From CAYOXM01 sp964407925 (GTDB lineage: Bacteria; Patescibacteriota; Patescibacteriia; SG8-24), in NCBI GenBank assembly GCA_964407925.1, contig CAYOXM010000002.1, forward strand, positions 1 to 64,000: a DNA stretch of 64,000 bases, in the 5' to 3' direction. Of this stretch, positions 32,690 to 41,252 are shown piece by piece; position 1 is the stretch's first letter; each line of letters begins with the position of its first letter. Made by a program: the position numbers and the translations under genes. The notes beneath the pieces are model-generated. The model searched no databases. It saw only the letters and a program-made list of their open reading frames with translations, and had not been told where the DNA came from.

Positions 32690-33259
32690 TCAGCGCAGGG
32701 CCGCGCTGCGGGCGATCCTGTCGATGTCGGCGGTCATCGCGGCGCTCGTCTCGGGCGGCCAGATGCCGGAGACGACGATCATGCGTTCGGGCTGCGTCGG
32801 GAACCGGACGAGCACGACTCTTCCCTGCGCGGCGACGGGCCGCAGCTTCGCGGGGTGGCGCGTCCATGAGAACCACGCCATATCGCCGCTCGCCGTCGAG
32901 ACGATGAGCGATGTCGTGACGTTTCCGTCCGTTATGGCCGCGACCATGCGCTCGGCGTGATCCGCGAGCGCGACGTCGCCGGTATTCCGGAGCGTGACGG
33001 CGATGAGCGCCTTGCCCGACTCGTGGACGTAAACGATGTCCGCGCCCGGCGCCTCGTCGCGGGAGGCGGATTCTCCCCATGCCGGCGGCGTCCACGCGAG
33101 AATCTGCGGACGGCGGTACGGGTCGGCGGCGAAAGGCGAATCGACCGCCGTGGTCGCGGGAATGAGAGGCGGTGCGGCAGTAACGGCGGGAGCCGGCGGG
33201 GTCGCCGCGCAACCGGCAAGAAACAGGCAGGAAATCGCGGTAGCGGCTTTCGGTCTCAT
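32690..33259 (-). CDS. Lipoprotein, paralogue of 33399-34004
   Basis: A 189-residue exported lipoprotein: the lipobox LFLAGC ends at Cys17, followed by a Pro/Ala-rich spacer and a compact domain. ASGDMAWFSWTRHPAKLRPV and RVVLVRFPTQPERMIVVSGIW are its most distinctive parts. The pattern (WFxW, a positive-charged mid strand, final helix) is shared with the lipoprotein 140 bases upstream, so the two arose by duplication. A GAGGAG ribosome binding site precedes ATG 33259. Function unknown. Confidence 0.75.
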   Translation of the reverse strand: MRPKAATAISCLFLAGCAATPPAPAVTAAPPLIPATTAVDSPFAADPYRRPQILAWTPPAWGESASRDEAPGADIVYVHESGKALIAVTLRNTGDVALADHAERMVAAITDGNVTTSLIVSTASGDMAWFSWTRHPAKLRPVAAQGRVVLVRFPTQPERMIVVSGIWPPETSAAMTADIDRIARSAALR

Positions 33260-33350
33260 CGCGTCGCTCCTCTAAAAGGACAGGTTTGGCCGCACGCTAG
33301 CACGTCGTCGCCGTAAGGGGAAGGGGGGATGGTTCGACCGGCGGCGGCGT

Positions 33351-33384
33351 AAAAAAAGGACCCATCCCGAAGGAGGGGTCCGTG
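33351..33384 (-). terminator. Terminator
   Basis: GGACCCCTCC-TTCG-GGATGGGTCC with one mismatch, followed by a run of seven T residues on the minus strand. Confidence 0.9.
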
Positions 33385-33398
33385 ACGCGGAGCGCCGG

Positions 33399-34004
33399 TC
33401 ACTGGTAGCTGAAGCTCGCGGCGGCCTCGTCGAGGTCTTTCGCGTTCTCCTTGTTGTTCGCCTTGTCCCACATGCCGAGGAGCTCCACGGTGACGTCCGC
33501 GGTGTCGGCGGTCTTGGGGATGTGCCGGACGACGACCTTGCCGCACTGCGGTTTGCCCTCTCCGGCGGCGGGGTTGTTCCAGGTGAACCAGGCGAGGTTG
33601 CCGTCGGCGGACTTCTCCACCTTGCCGGCCTTCACACCCTTGGCCTGAGCGACCGCCTTGCGCGTCTCCTCGGCCTCTTCGGCCGCGGACTTCTCGCGCG
33701 TGGCGTAGATGTCCACCAGGATCATGCCCTTCTTCGGCGGGTTGAGCAGGACGGCGTCGATGTCCTCCGGGGCGCCGACCATGCTCGGGGGGATCCGCGC
33801 CCAGCCGCCGGGGATCTTCATCTGGAGCGTCTTCTTCGCCTTGGGCGGCGGCGGAGGCGTCTCGTTCTGATGCGCGGGCGGCGGTTCTGCCGCCGGCGCG
33901 GGTGCGGCGGGCGCCGCCTTGGGGTCCGCCGCAGGGGGCGGCTTGGTGCTCGCGCAGGCGGCGAGCAGGGTGGCGGCGAGAATCAGTGCCGGCGTATGAC
34001 GCAT
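33399..34004 (-). CDS. Lipoprotein with proline-rich spacer
   Basis: A 201-residue lipoprotein: lipobox TLLAAC (Cys16), then a Pro/Ala linker (about 20-65) and a folded domain. The domain starts KTLQMKIPGGWARIPPSM and contains GMILVDIYATREKSA, ADGNLAWFTWNNPAAGEGK and VVVRHIPKTADTADVTVELLG. It is paralogous to the gene at 32690. AAGGAG lies 7 bases before ATG 34004. It is divergent from another lipoprotein gene, with a 23-bp inverted repeat between them. Confidence 0.78.
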   Translation of the reverse strand: MRHTPALILAATLLAACASTKPPPAADPKAAPAAPAPAAEPPPAHQNETPPPPPKAKKTLQMKIPGGWARIPPSMVGAPEDIDAVLLNPPKKGMILVDIYATREKSAAEEAEETRKAVAQAKGVKAGKVEKSADGNLAWFTWNNPAAGEGKPQCGKVVVRHIPKTADTADVTVELLGMWDKANNKENAKDLDEAAASFSYQ

Positions 34005-34055
34005 CGGTCTCTCCTTGTCTGGAAAATGAACGGGCATGCCATGGTGGCGCGCCGC

Positions 34056-34078
34056 TTTGACGATAGCATAGCGTCAAA
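34056..34078. promoter_or_regulatory. Inverted repeat between divergent lipoprotein genes
   Basis: TTTGACG (34056-34062) and CGTCAAA (34072-34078) are perfect inverted arms with a 9-base spacer that contains a minus-strand TATGCT. It could be an operator or overlapping promoter elements. Confidence 0.4.
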
Positions 34079-34147
34079 TGCCGTCCACTCCGAGGCATGG
34101 ACCTTGATTTTTTCGCGAAAACGTGTACGGTTTACGCGGAGGCCGTC

Positions 34148-34525
34148 ATGAACAAGACGCCGATCTTTTTTGCCCTCATGCTCGCCGTCGCGCTCGCCTT
34201 GAGCGGTTGCACCGTCTATACGACTTCGCGTCCCGTGTACGTGGAACGGCGGATCGCGTGGCAACCGACGTACGTCCACACCTATGCGCACGGCTGCTGG
34301 GCCGACGACATCTGGTACGCGCCCTGTCCGGTCGCGCCTGGAGCACCCTACGGTTACTACGTCTACGTCGACGGCTGTTACCGCTGGCACAACCACGTCG
34401 TCTGGGAGTACCGACTCGGACATCCGCCGCCGCGATGGGGCCACCACCCGCCACCCCCGTCCCGCGGCCACCGCCGATACGAGCCGGCACATCCGCACCG
34501 CACCCCTCCGCCACGGAGGTTCTAA
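34148..34525 (+). CDS. Small aromatic/His-rich lipoprotein
   Basis: A 125-residue protein: signal and lipobox ALALSGC, giving an N-terminal lipid-anchored Cys. The mature part is rich in Tyr, Trp, His and Pro (YYVYVDGCYRWHNHVVWEY, then HPPPRWGHHPPPPSRGHRR). The His-rich tail could bind metal ions. GGAGG lies 6 bases before ATG 34148, and a weak TTGATT/16/TACGGT promoter is seen upstream. A terminator follows immediately. Confidence 0.72.
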   Translation: MNKTPIFFALMLAVALALSGCTVYTTSRPVYVERRIAWQPTYVHTYAHGCWADDIWYAPCPVAPGAPYGYYVYVDGCYRWHNHVVWEYRLGHPPPRWGHHPPPPSRGHRRYEPAHPHRTPPPRRF

Positions 34526-34532
34526 CGTCAGA

Positions 34533-34559
34533 AGCCGCTGCAAGCGGCTCTTTTTTTAT
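34533..34559 (+). terminator. Terminator
   Basis: AGCCGCT-GCA-AGCGGCT followed by a T-run. Confidence 0.88.
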
Positions 34560-34589
34560 TTGGAGCATGACGGGCGTCGCGGCTCCTGC

Positions 34590-34595
34590 TATGCT
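34590..34595 (+). promoter_or_regulatory. Extended -10 box of nirK-like gene
   Basis: TGC-TATGCT. The expected +1 falls on an in-frame ATT at 34602; ATG 34626 would leave a leader of about 24 bases. Confidence 0.45.
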
Positions 34596-34625
34596 ATGGA
34601 CATTGATTCATCGACATGCATCAAC

Positions 34626-35834
34626 ATGTACACCACGTTCCTGCTTCAGGCGCTCTCCGCGGTCGTCGGCGTCGCGGCGACCTTCCTCGTCGTAAAGGGA
34701 ATGCTCAGTATCCGAAAAAGGGCTGACCGCGGCACGCGGACAACCATCGACATCGGCGCCGGCGCGCTCATCGTCGCGGCGGTCGTGTACCTCGTTGCTG
34801 GCATCCCATACCCGTTGCACTTCGCCATGCCGCCGACGATGCACGCGATGACCAAGGACAAGCTGCCGGCATCGTTGCCGGTACCGTCCGTAATCCGCTT
34901 CCTCTGGAACAAGGATCGGTTTGAGAAAGTCGCCGACATCGGACGTGATCCGAACGCCGTGCCTGCGCCGATTGCACGACGGGAACCGTCGACGGTGAAA
35001 ATTGACGTTCGCGCGAAGGAAGTCGTCGCCGAAATAGCGCCGGGAATTTTCTTCAACTACTGGACCTACGACGGGCAGGTGCCCGGACCGATGTACCGGG
35101 TGCGTGCGGGCGATACCGTCGATCTCAGTTTGACCAATGATCCCACCAGCCTGCATTCGCACAACATCGATCTGCACGCGGTCACGGGACCTGGCGGCGG
35201 CGCGGCGGTGACAGACGTCGCGCCGGGCGAGACCAAGTCCTTCCGCTGGCTCGCGAAGCATCCAGGACTGTACGAATATCACTGCGCGACCGCGAACGTC
35301 AGCACGCACAACGCGCACGGACAATACGGTCTCATCCTCGTCGAGCCCGAGGGCGGCCTCCCTCCGGTCGACAAGGAGTTCTATCTCGTGCAGGGAGAGT
35401 CCTATACCGCAGGAGGGATCGGGAAGAGGGGGATGCTGGCATTCGACACGCGCGGCCTGATTGACGGCGAGCCGACCTATGTCACGTTCAACGGCAAGGT
35501 GGAACAGGCGCCGCGGATGAAAGCGCGCGTGGGCGACCGCATCCGCATGTACGTCGGCAACGGCGGCGTCAACCTGGTATCGTCGTTCCATGTCATCGGC
35601 GAGATTTTCGACACCGTCTACCCCGAAGCTGGGATGGGCGAAGGTTCGGCAGTCTTTAAGAACGTGCAGACGACAGCGGTGCTTCCTGGCGGCGCGACCG
35701 TCGTGGAATTCACGGTTGATGTTCCGGGCAAATACACCATCGTGGATCACGCGCTCGCGCGGATGAACAAGGGTGCCTGGGCGGTTCTCGAGGTGGAGGG
35801 CGAGCCGAATCCCTCGGTTTTCCAGCCCTTGTAG
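34626..35834 (+). CDS. nirK: NirK-type copper nitrite reductase, membrane-anchored
   Basis: A 402-residue two-cupredoxin protein with two N-terminal membrane helices. The SHNIDLHAVTG block gives type 1 His179, catalytic Asp182 and type 2 His184. YEYHCATANVSTHNAHGQYG gives type 2 His219, type 1 Cys220 and type 1 His228. FHVIGEIFDTVY gives His322, and TIVDHALARMNKGAW gives type 2 His375. NirK reduces nitrite to nitric oxide. The axial type 1 Met is replaced by Gln233. Starts at 34596 or ATT 34602 are also in frame. The propeller gene follows after 33 bases from its own promoter. Confidence 0.88.
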   Translation: MYTTFLLQALSAVVGVAATFLVVKGMLSIRKRADRGTRTTIDIGAGALIVAAVVYLVAGIPYPLHFAMPPTMHAMTKDKLPASLPVPSVIRFLWNKDRFEKVADIGRDPNAVPAPIARREPSTVKIDVRAKEVVAEIAPGIFFNYWTYDGQVPGPMYRVRAGDTVDLSLTNDPTSLHSHNIDLHAVTGPGGGAAVTDVAPGETKSFRWLAKHPGLYEYHCATANVSTHNAHGQYGLILVEPEGGLPPVDKEFYLVQGESYTAGGIGKRGMLAFDTRGLIDGEPTYVTFNGKVEQAPRMKARVGDRIRMYVGNGGVNLVSSFHVIGEIFDTVYPEAGMGEGSAVFKNVQTTAVLPGGATVVEFTVDVPGKYTIVDHALARMNKGAWAVLEVEGEPNPSVFQPL

Positions 35835-35854
35835 GCGGCACCGCTCCCGAGTGG

Positions 35855-35860
35855 TACACT
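35855..35860 (+). promoter_or_regulatory. Extended -10 box of leaderless gene
   Basis: TGG-TACACT with 7 bases before ATG 35868. Confidence 0.6.
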
Positions 35861-35867
35861 CGGGCAT

Positions 35868-37175
35868 ATGAAACGACTGGTCGCCGCATCCATCGCCATC
35901 GCGCTCGTTTTAGGCGGAGCGTACGCGTTTTATGCGCGCATGCCGGGAAAATCGCCGACTGCAACGCCCGATGCCGTTATGCGTCAGTCAGACCCGCCAG
36001 CGCCGATTCAAGACGCGCCTCCCGCGGAGGTCGCCGCGCTGCCCGAACCTCCGGGCCAGCACGACGAGACGACCATGGCGCAGCCAGTCGCGTATTTTCC
36101 GCCGCCGACCGTCGACCTCACCGGCTCGAAACTCGGCAACCAGCGCGTACCGGGCACGGATGCCATCGGCGACATCCATAAGATCGTCTTTCATGATCCG
36201 ACACAGTCGCTTTTCATGACCGTCATCGAGCCGGACGGGATGCGTTCGGTATGGCGACTTAACGAGCAGGGGAAGACGGAGCGCGTCTTCGCCGCGAACC
36301 CCTATCAAGGGGAAATCGACATCCAGGTCGACAGCAAGGGCATTCTCTACGTGCAGTACGACAACCCGTGGAGGCTGTACCGTTCGAAGGACGGACTCAA
36401 GACGTGGACCGAAGTGATGAAGGATGTCGGCATGTTCTGGCAGATCGCCGATGACGGGAAGGGAAACGTCTACGGCACGATGCACGAGTACAACCGCGCC
36501 ATACTGTACCGAAGCCAGGACGACGGTTTCACGTGGGAGGCATGGCGCGATTTTCAGAAGATTTTTCCCGAGTACGCGACGCGCTACGACGATACAGATA
36601 CGCGGTACAGGCTGCGCCACCTTCACGGTCTCATCGTGAACGACAAGACGGGAGCCATCATCGTGGGCACGGGCGACGTCGCGCGGTTCGCCTTCCGTTC
36701 GGACGACGACGGCGCGACTTGGAAAAAAATCTGGGACGAAGGGTTTACCGCATCTGTCGCGATGTCCGGCGGCAACCGCTACCTGCTCGGCCCCGACCAG
36801 CTCCACGGCCACGGCATCGCGTTGTACGACGTGGCTGCGGACACGGTGAAGGAGGTCTGGAACCCGATTCCGCACAATTACGCCGGGTACACCTACAGCA
36901 TGATCAACGTCGACGGCATCTATTACGCCGCGTTTCATACCGAAGCGAACGAAGTGGAGAGCGTCGTGCCGAAGTCCGGCCTCATCGCGTCGCCCGACGG
37001 CATCGCGTGGTACCCATTCCTCGAGTGGGCGCCGTTGTCGCATCACGCCCGGACGAACTTATGGCTTGCCTCGGCGCCGTCACGCGTTTACGCGAGCCTG
37101 AACGGCCTGTTGTATGCCTTCACTCCGCTCGACCGCGAATGGTTCAGGACTCGCGACCCGTTTCCCGCGAAATGA
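35868..37175 (+). CDS. Membrane-anchored beta-propeller (BNR-like) protein
   Basis: A 435-residue protein with one N-terminal helix (residues 4-22), a Pro-rich linker and about six sialidase-type repeats. Asp-box-like turns include LYRSKDGLKTWTEV, LYRSQDDGFTWEAW, AFRSDDDGATWKKI and ASPDGIAWYPF. These form a beta-propeller facing outward. There are no sialidase catalytic residues I can assign. It is next to nirK in the same orientation and may be an electron-transfer or docking partner, though that is only positional inference. Confidence 0.72.
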   Translation: MKRLVAASIAIALVLGGAYAFYARMPGKSPTATPDAVMRQSDPPAPIQDAPPAEVAALPEPPGQHDETTMAQPVAYFPPPTVDLTGSKLGNQRVPGTDAIGDIHKIVFHDPTQSLFMTVIEPDGMRSVWRLNEQGKTERVFAANPYQGEIDIQVDSKGILYVQYDNPWRLYRSKDGLKTWTEVMKDVGMFWQIADDGKGNVYGTMHEYNRAILYRSQDDGFTWEAWRDFQKIFPEYATRYDDTDTRYRLRHLHGLIVNDKTGAIIVGTGDVARFAFRSDDDGATWKKIWDEGFTASVAMSGGNRYLLGPDQLHGHGIALYDVAADTVKEVWNPIPHNYAGYTYSMINVDGIYYAAFHTEANEVESVVPKSGLIASPDGIAWYPFLEWAPLSHHARTNLWLASAPSRVYASLNGLLYAFTPLDREWFRTRDPFPAK

Positions 37176-37180
37176 CGGGA

Positions 37181-37212
37181 CGAAAAAGCCGCCCGTGCAG
37201 GCGGCTTTTTCG
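37181..37212. terminator. Bidirectional terminator
   Basis: CGAAAAAGCCGCC-CGTGCA-GGCGGCTTTTTCG between convergent genes. Confidence 0.93.
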
Positions 37213-37214
37213 TT

Positions 37215-38420
37215 TCAGGAGGCGAGCCGCGTGGCGACCGCGTCGATGAATCCTTCCGTGGTCGCCGGTTCTTTCACTTCGAGCGTCGTCAGCTGCACGA
37301 GATCTTTCGTCATGATGCCGGCGTCGACGGTGTCCATCACCGCCTTCTCGAGGCGCTTCGCGAATGCCGTCACGTCCGGCGTCTTGTCGATCTCGCCCCG
37401 CTTCGCGAGCGCGCCGGTCCAGGCGAATATGCTCGCGACCGAGTTCGTCGAGGTCGGTTCGCCCTTCTGGTGCTTGTACCAGTGCCGCTGGACCGTGCCA
37501 TGCGCGGCTTCGTATTCGTACACGCCGTTCGGGCTCACGAGCACCGAGGTCATCAGGCCCAGCGACCCGTAACCCGCGGCGAGCATGTCGGACATCACGT
37601 CGCCGTCGTAGTTCATGCAGGCCCACAGGATGCCGCCCTCGTGCCGCATCACCCGCGCGACGATGTCGTCGATGAGCGTGTAGAAGTGGTGAATGCCCGC
37701 CGCGTCGAAATCCTTGCGGCGCGTCTCGACCTCCTGTTCGAAAATCTTCCTGAACGTCCCGTGATACGTCTTCGAAATCGTGTCCTTCGTGCCGAACCAG
37801 AGGTCCATTTTCTCCGACAGCGCGTACTCGATGCAGGCGCGCGCGAACGACATGATGGACTCCTCGGTGTTGTGAATCGCCTGCGCGATTCCCGGACCCT
37901 TGAGTTCGGTGACGAGCCGGCGTTCCTCAAGGCCGTTCGCGCCCGAGTAGATCAGTTCGACTTTGCCCGGGCCCCAACAGGCGATCTCGGCATTCTTATA
38001 TATGTCGCCGTAGGCGTGGCGCGCGATGACGATCGGCTTTTTCCACGAGCGGACCATCGGCGGAATGCTTTTCACCATGATCGGCTTGCGGAACACCGTG
38101 CCGTCGAGGATGCCCCGGATGGTGGCGTTCGGGCTGTCCCACGCGCGCTTCAGCGAGTACTCGAGCACGCGGTCGTTGTTCGGGGTGATGGTGGCGCATT
38201 TCACGCCGACGCCGTGGCGCAGGATTGCCTCCGCCGCCCCGACCGTCACCTTGTCGTCGGTCGCGTCGCGGTTCTTGATGCCGAGATCGAAGTACTCGAG
38301 ATTGACGTCGAGGTTCGGAAGAATCAGTTTCTCCTTGATGAGTTGCCAGATGACGCGGGTCATCTCGTCGCCGTCGAGCTCGACGAGCGGCGTCAGGACC
38401 TTCGGTTTCGTGATTGGCAT
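37215..38420 (-). CDS. icd: NADP-dependent isocitrate dehydrogenase (eukaryote-type dimer)
   Basis: A 401-residue enzyme in the length range of the homodimeric type. Blocks: VELDGDEMTRVIWQLIKEKL, GTVFRKPIM (substrate-binding Arg and Ser), GTKDTISKTYHGTFRKIF, CMNYDGDVMSDMLAAGYG (metal-binding Asp) and AAHGTVQRHWYKHQKGEPTS (cofactor loop). It converts isocitrate to 2-oxoglutarate and CO2 while reducing NADP+. It is transcribed divergently from acnA, with 60 bases between the starts. GATAAC and TACACT elements upstream are possible -10 boxes. Confidence 0.95.
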   Translation of the reverse strand: MPITKPKVLTPLVELDGDEMTRVIWQLIKEKLILPNLDVNLEYFDLGIKNRDATDDKVTVGAAEAILRHGVGVKCATITPNNDRVLEYSLKRAWDSPNATIRGILDGTVFRKPIMVKSIPPMVRSWKKPIVIARHAYGDIYKNAEIACWGPGKVELIYSGANGLEERRLVTELKGPGIAQAIHNTEESIMSFARACIEYALSEKMDLWFGTKDTISKTYHGTFRKIFEQEVETRRKDFDAAGIHHFYTLIDDIVARVMRHEGGILWACMNYDGDVMSDMLAAGYGSLGLMTSVLVSPNGVYEYEAAHGTVQRHWYKHQKGEPTSTNSVASIFAWTGALAKRGEIDKTPDVTAFAKRLEKAVMDTVDAGIMTKDLVQLTTLEVKEPATTEGFIDAVATRLAS

Positions 38421-38480
38421 GGGCGTGCGGAAAGAGTTATCATCGTGGGCGAAGTGTACCATGACGAATTTTTGACTACT
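38421..38480. promoter_or_regulatory. Divergent icd/acnA control region
   Basis: The 60-base spacer carries TG-TACCAT toward acnA and TACACT and GATAAC toward icd. The overlap of both promoters in so little DNA suggests joint control. Confidence 0.5.
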
Positions 38481-41174
38481 ATGCTCGACCCCTTCCGCGC
38501 CAAACGCACGCTCTCGACTGAGGACAGAGACGTCACCTACTATGCGCTCTCCGCGCTGCAAGAGGCGGGTTTAGCCAAAATTTCACGCCTCCCGTACGCG
38601 ATTCGCGTGCTTTTGGAAGCGCTCCTGCGCACCGTCGACGGCCGTGCGGTGACTGAAGATGACGTCCGGCGACTCGCGCGCTGGGGAGAGGCGGGGAACG
38701 AAGGCGCGGAGCTCCCGTTCCGGCCCTCCCGCGTCGTCCTGCAGGACTTCACGGGCGTCCCGTGCATCGCCGACCTCGCGGCGATGCGTGACGCGCTCGC
38801 CGAGGCCGGGGGCGATCCCGCCAAGGTGAACCCGCTCATCCCCGTCGATCTCGTCATCGACCATTCGGTGCAGGTGGACGCGCACGGCACGTCCGGCGCG
38901 CTCGCCGAAAACGTCCGGCGCGAATTCGAACGCAACGGCGAACGCTACGCGTTCCTCAAGTGGGGCCAGCGCGCGTTCGCGAACCTGCGCGTCGTCCCGC
39001 CGGCGACCGGCATCGTGCATCAGGTCAATTTGGAGCTGCTCGCGTCCGTCGTGCGCGTCGAGGAGCTCGGCGGGGAACGCGTCGCTTTCCCGGACACGGT
39101 CGTCGGCACCGACTCGCATACCACGATGATCAACGGTCTCGGCGTGCTGGGCTGGGGCGTCGGCGGCATCGAGGCGGAGGCGGCGATGCTGGGACAGCCC
39201 GTCGCCATGACCGCGCCGCCGGTCGTCGGCGTCGAACTGTCCGGCGCGTTGCGAGAAGGGGTGACGGCGACCGATCTCGTGCTCGCCATAACCGAGATCC
39301 TGCGGAAACACGGCGTCGTGGAAAAATTCGTCGAATTCCACGGGTCCGGCGCGTCCGCTCTCTCTCTCGCCGACCGCGCGACGGTCGCGAACATGGCTCC
39401 GGAATACGGCGCGACGGTCGGTTATTTCCCGATCGACGGCGAAACGCTCCGCTACCTCCGTGCCACCGGTCGTGAGGAGCGTCATGTCGCGCTCGTCGAG
39501 GCGTACGCGAAGGCGCAGGGACTTTTCCGCGAGGACGGCGCGCCGACCCCGTCGTATTCGGAGCGCGTCGCCATCGACCTCGCGCGCGTCGAGCCGGCCG
39601 TCGCGGGTCCGAAGCGTCCGCAGGACCGCGTTCCGCTCTCGCAGGTAAAACGATCGTTCCGCGAAGCGCTCATCGCGCCGACGGAGAAACGCGGCTACGG
39701 CCTCGCGCATGAAGCGCTGACGGGGAACGACGAGGCGGCGGTACGTCACGGATCGGTCATCATCGCCGCCATCACCAGCTGCACCAATACCTCGAATCCT
39801 TCAGTGATGCTTGCCGCGGGATTGCTCGCCAAAAAGGCGACCGAGCGGGGACTCCGCGTGCCGGACCACGTGAAAACCAGCCTCGCGCCGGGTTCGCGCG
39901 CGGTCACGGCGTATCTGGAAAAAGCAGGTCTCACCGCGCCGCTCGAGCAGCTCGGTTTCGGCGTCGTCGGCTACGGCTGCACGACGTGCATCGGGAACAG
40001 CGGACCGGTCGAAGACGCGATCGCCGAGCGCATCGAGCGTGACGGTATCGTTGCGGCCGCAGTGCTTTCCGGCAACCGCAATTTCGAAGGACGCGTGCAT
40101 CCGTCAGCCAAGGCGAACTATCTCGCGTCGCCGCCGCTCGTCGTCGCATACGCGCTCGCGGGCCGCGTCGACGTCGATTTCGCGACCGAGCCGATCGGAA
40201 TCGACTCCGCGGGGAAGCCGGTGACGCTCGCCGAACTTTGGCCGTCATCAGCGGAAATCGACGAAGCCATGCGCGGTGCGCTCACGCCCGAGGTGTTCCG
40301 CGAACAGTACGGCCGCGCGTTCGAGGGAAGCGCCGAGTGGCAAGCGGTGAAGGCCGCAGGAGGCGACCGCTACGCTTGGGACGCGGCTTCTTCCTACATC
40401 AAAGCGCCGCCGTTCTTCGCGTCGGCTCCCGCGAACGCGCCCGGTATCGCCGGCGCGCGGGCGCTCGTCATGCTCGGCGACTCGGTCACGACCGACCACA
40501 TCTCTCCCGCGGGCAACATCGCCATGAAGAGCGCGGCGGCGAAATACCTGATGGGACTTGGCGTCGTGCCTTCGGACTTCAATTCGTACGGCGCGCGTCG
40601 CGGCAACCACGAAGTGATGATGCGCGGGACGTTCGCGAACGTACGGCTCAAGAACCTTCTCGCGCCCGGCACCGAGGGCGGCGTCACGACGCACCTGCCG
40701 AGCGGCGACGTCATGAGCATCTTCGACGCGTCCGCGCGATACGTCGAAACGGGGACGCCGCTCATCGTCATCGCCGGCAAGGATTACGGCATGGGTTCTT
40801 CACGCGACTGGGCGGCAAAAGGGGTGCGACTGCTCGGCGTCAAGGCAGTGCTCTTCGAGAGCGTCGAGCGCATTCACCGAAGCAATCTCGCCGGCATGGG
40901 CATCCTGCCGCTGCAATTCAAGCCGGGAGAAACGCCCGCGACGCTCGGTCTTACGGGGCGGGAGACGTTCACCGTCGCGTACGATGCCGCGACGCTCGCA
41001 CCGGGACAGGACCTGCGGATCGTCGCGCGACGCGACGATGGCGCGGAGACGACGTTCGTCGCGGTTTGCAGGCTCGATACGCCGGTCGAAATCGACTATC
41101 ACCGCTGCGGCGGCATCCTCCCGTACGTCCTTCGCGCGATGTCGAAGACCGGAGCGACGCGCGTTCAGCCATAG
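38481..41174 (+). CDS. acnA: Aconitate hydratase AcnA
   Basis: An 897-residue enzyme of normal AcnA/IRP-type length. [4Fe-4S] ligands lie in AAITSCTNTSNPSVM and GYGCTTCIGNSGP. Other conserved blocks are DLVIDHSVQVDAHGT, GTDSHTTMINGLGVLGWGVGG and the C-terminal swivel domain MLGDSVTTDHISPAGNIAM plus GKDYGMGSSRDWAAKG. It isomerises citrate to isocitrate. ATG 38481 is chosen; the same frame stays open upstream, but only as antisense to icd. It ends at a strong terminator. Confidence 0.97.
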   Translation: MLDPFRAKRTLSTEDRDVTYYALSALQEAGLAKISRLPYAIRVLLEALLRTVDGRAVTEDDVRRLARWGEAGNEGAELPFRPSRVVLQDFTGVPCIADLAAMRDALAEAGGDPAKVNPLIPVDLVIDHSVQVDAHGTSGALAENVRREFERNGERYAFLKWGQRAFANLRVVPPATGIVHQVNLELLASVVRVEELGGERVAFPDTVVGTDSHTTMINGLGVLGWGVGGIEAEAAMLGQPVAMTAPPVVGVELSGALREGVTATDLVLAITEILRKHGVVEKFVEFHGSGASALSLADRATVANMAPEYGATVGYFPIDGETLRYLRATGREERHVALVEAYAKAQGLFREDGAPTPSYSERVAIDLARVEPAVAGPKRPQDRVPLSQVKRSFREALIAPTEKRGYGLAHEALTGNDEAAVRHGSVIIAAITSCTNTSNPSVMLAAGLLAKKATERGLRVPDHVKTSLAPGSRAVTAYLEKAGLTAPLEQLGFGVVGYGCTTCIGNSGPVEDAIAERIERDGIVAAAVLSGNRNFEGRVHPSAKANYLASPPLVVAYALAGRVDVDFATEPIGIDSAGKPVTLAELWPSSAEIDEAMRGALTPEVFREQYGRAFEGSAEWQAVKAAGGDRYAWDAASSYIKAPPFFASAPANAPGIAGARALVMLGDSVTTDHISPAGNIAMKSAAAKYLMGLGVVPSDFNSYGARRGNHEVMMRGTFANVRLKNLLAPGTEGGVTTHLPSGDVMSIFDASARYVETGTPLIVIAGKDYGMGSSRDWAAKGVRLLGVKAVLFESVERIHRSNLAGMGILPLQFKPGETPATLGLTGRETFTVAYDAATLAPGQDLRIVARRDDGAETTFVAVCRLDTPVEIDYHRCGGILPYVLRAMSKTGATRVQP

Positions 41175-41193
41175 CGGGACGCAGCAAAAGCGG

Positions 41194-41222
41194 GAAAGGC
41201 CGCGCACGCGCGGCCTTTTTTC
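41194..41222 (+). terminator. Terminator
   Basis: AAAGGCCGCGC-AC-GCGCGGCCTTT plus T-run after acnA. Confidence 0.92.
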
Positions 41223-41238
41223 GTCTGCGGGGATGCGG

Positions 41239-41244
41239 TATGCT
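41239..41244 (+). promoter_or_regulatory. -10 box of leaderless gene
   Basis: TATGCT with 8 bases before ATG 41253. Confidence 0.55.
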
Positions 41245-41252
41245 GAATGCCT

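Noticed and set aside
37470..38480. Upstream extension of acnA by 337 codons
   Set aside because: The extension is wholly antisense to icd and the AcnA family starts near ATG 38481.
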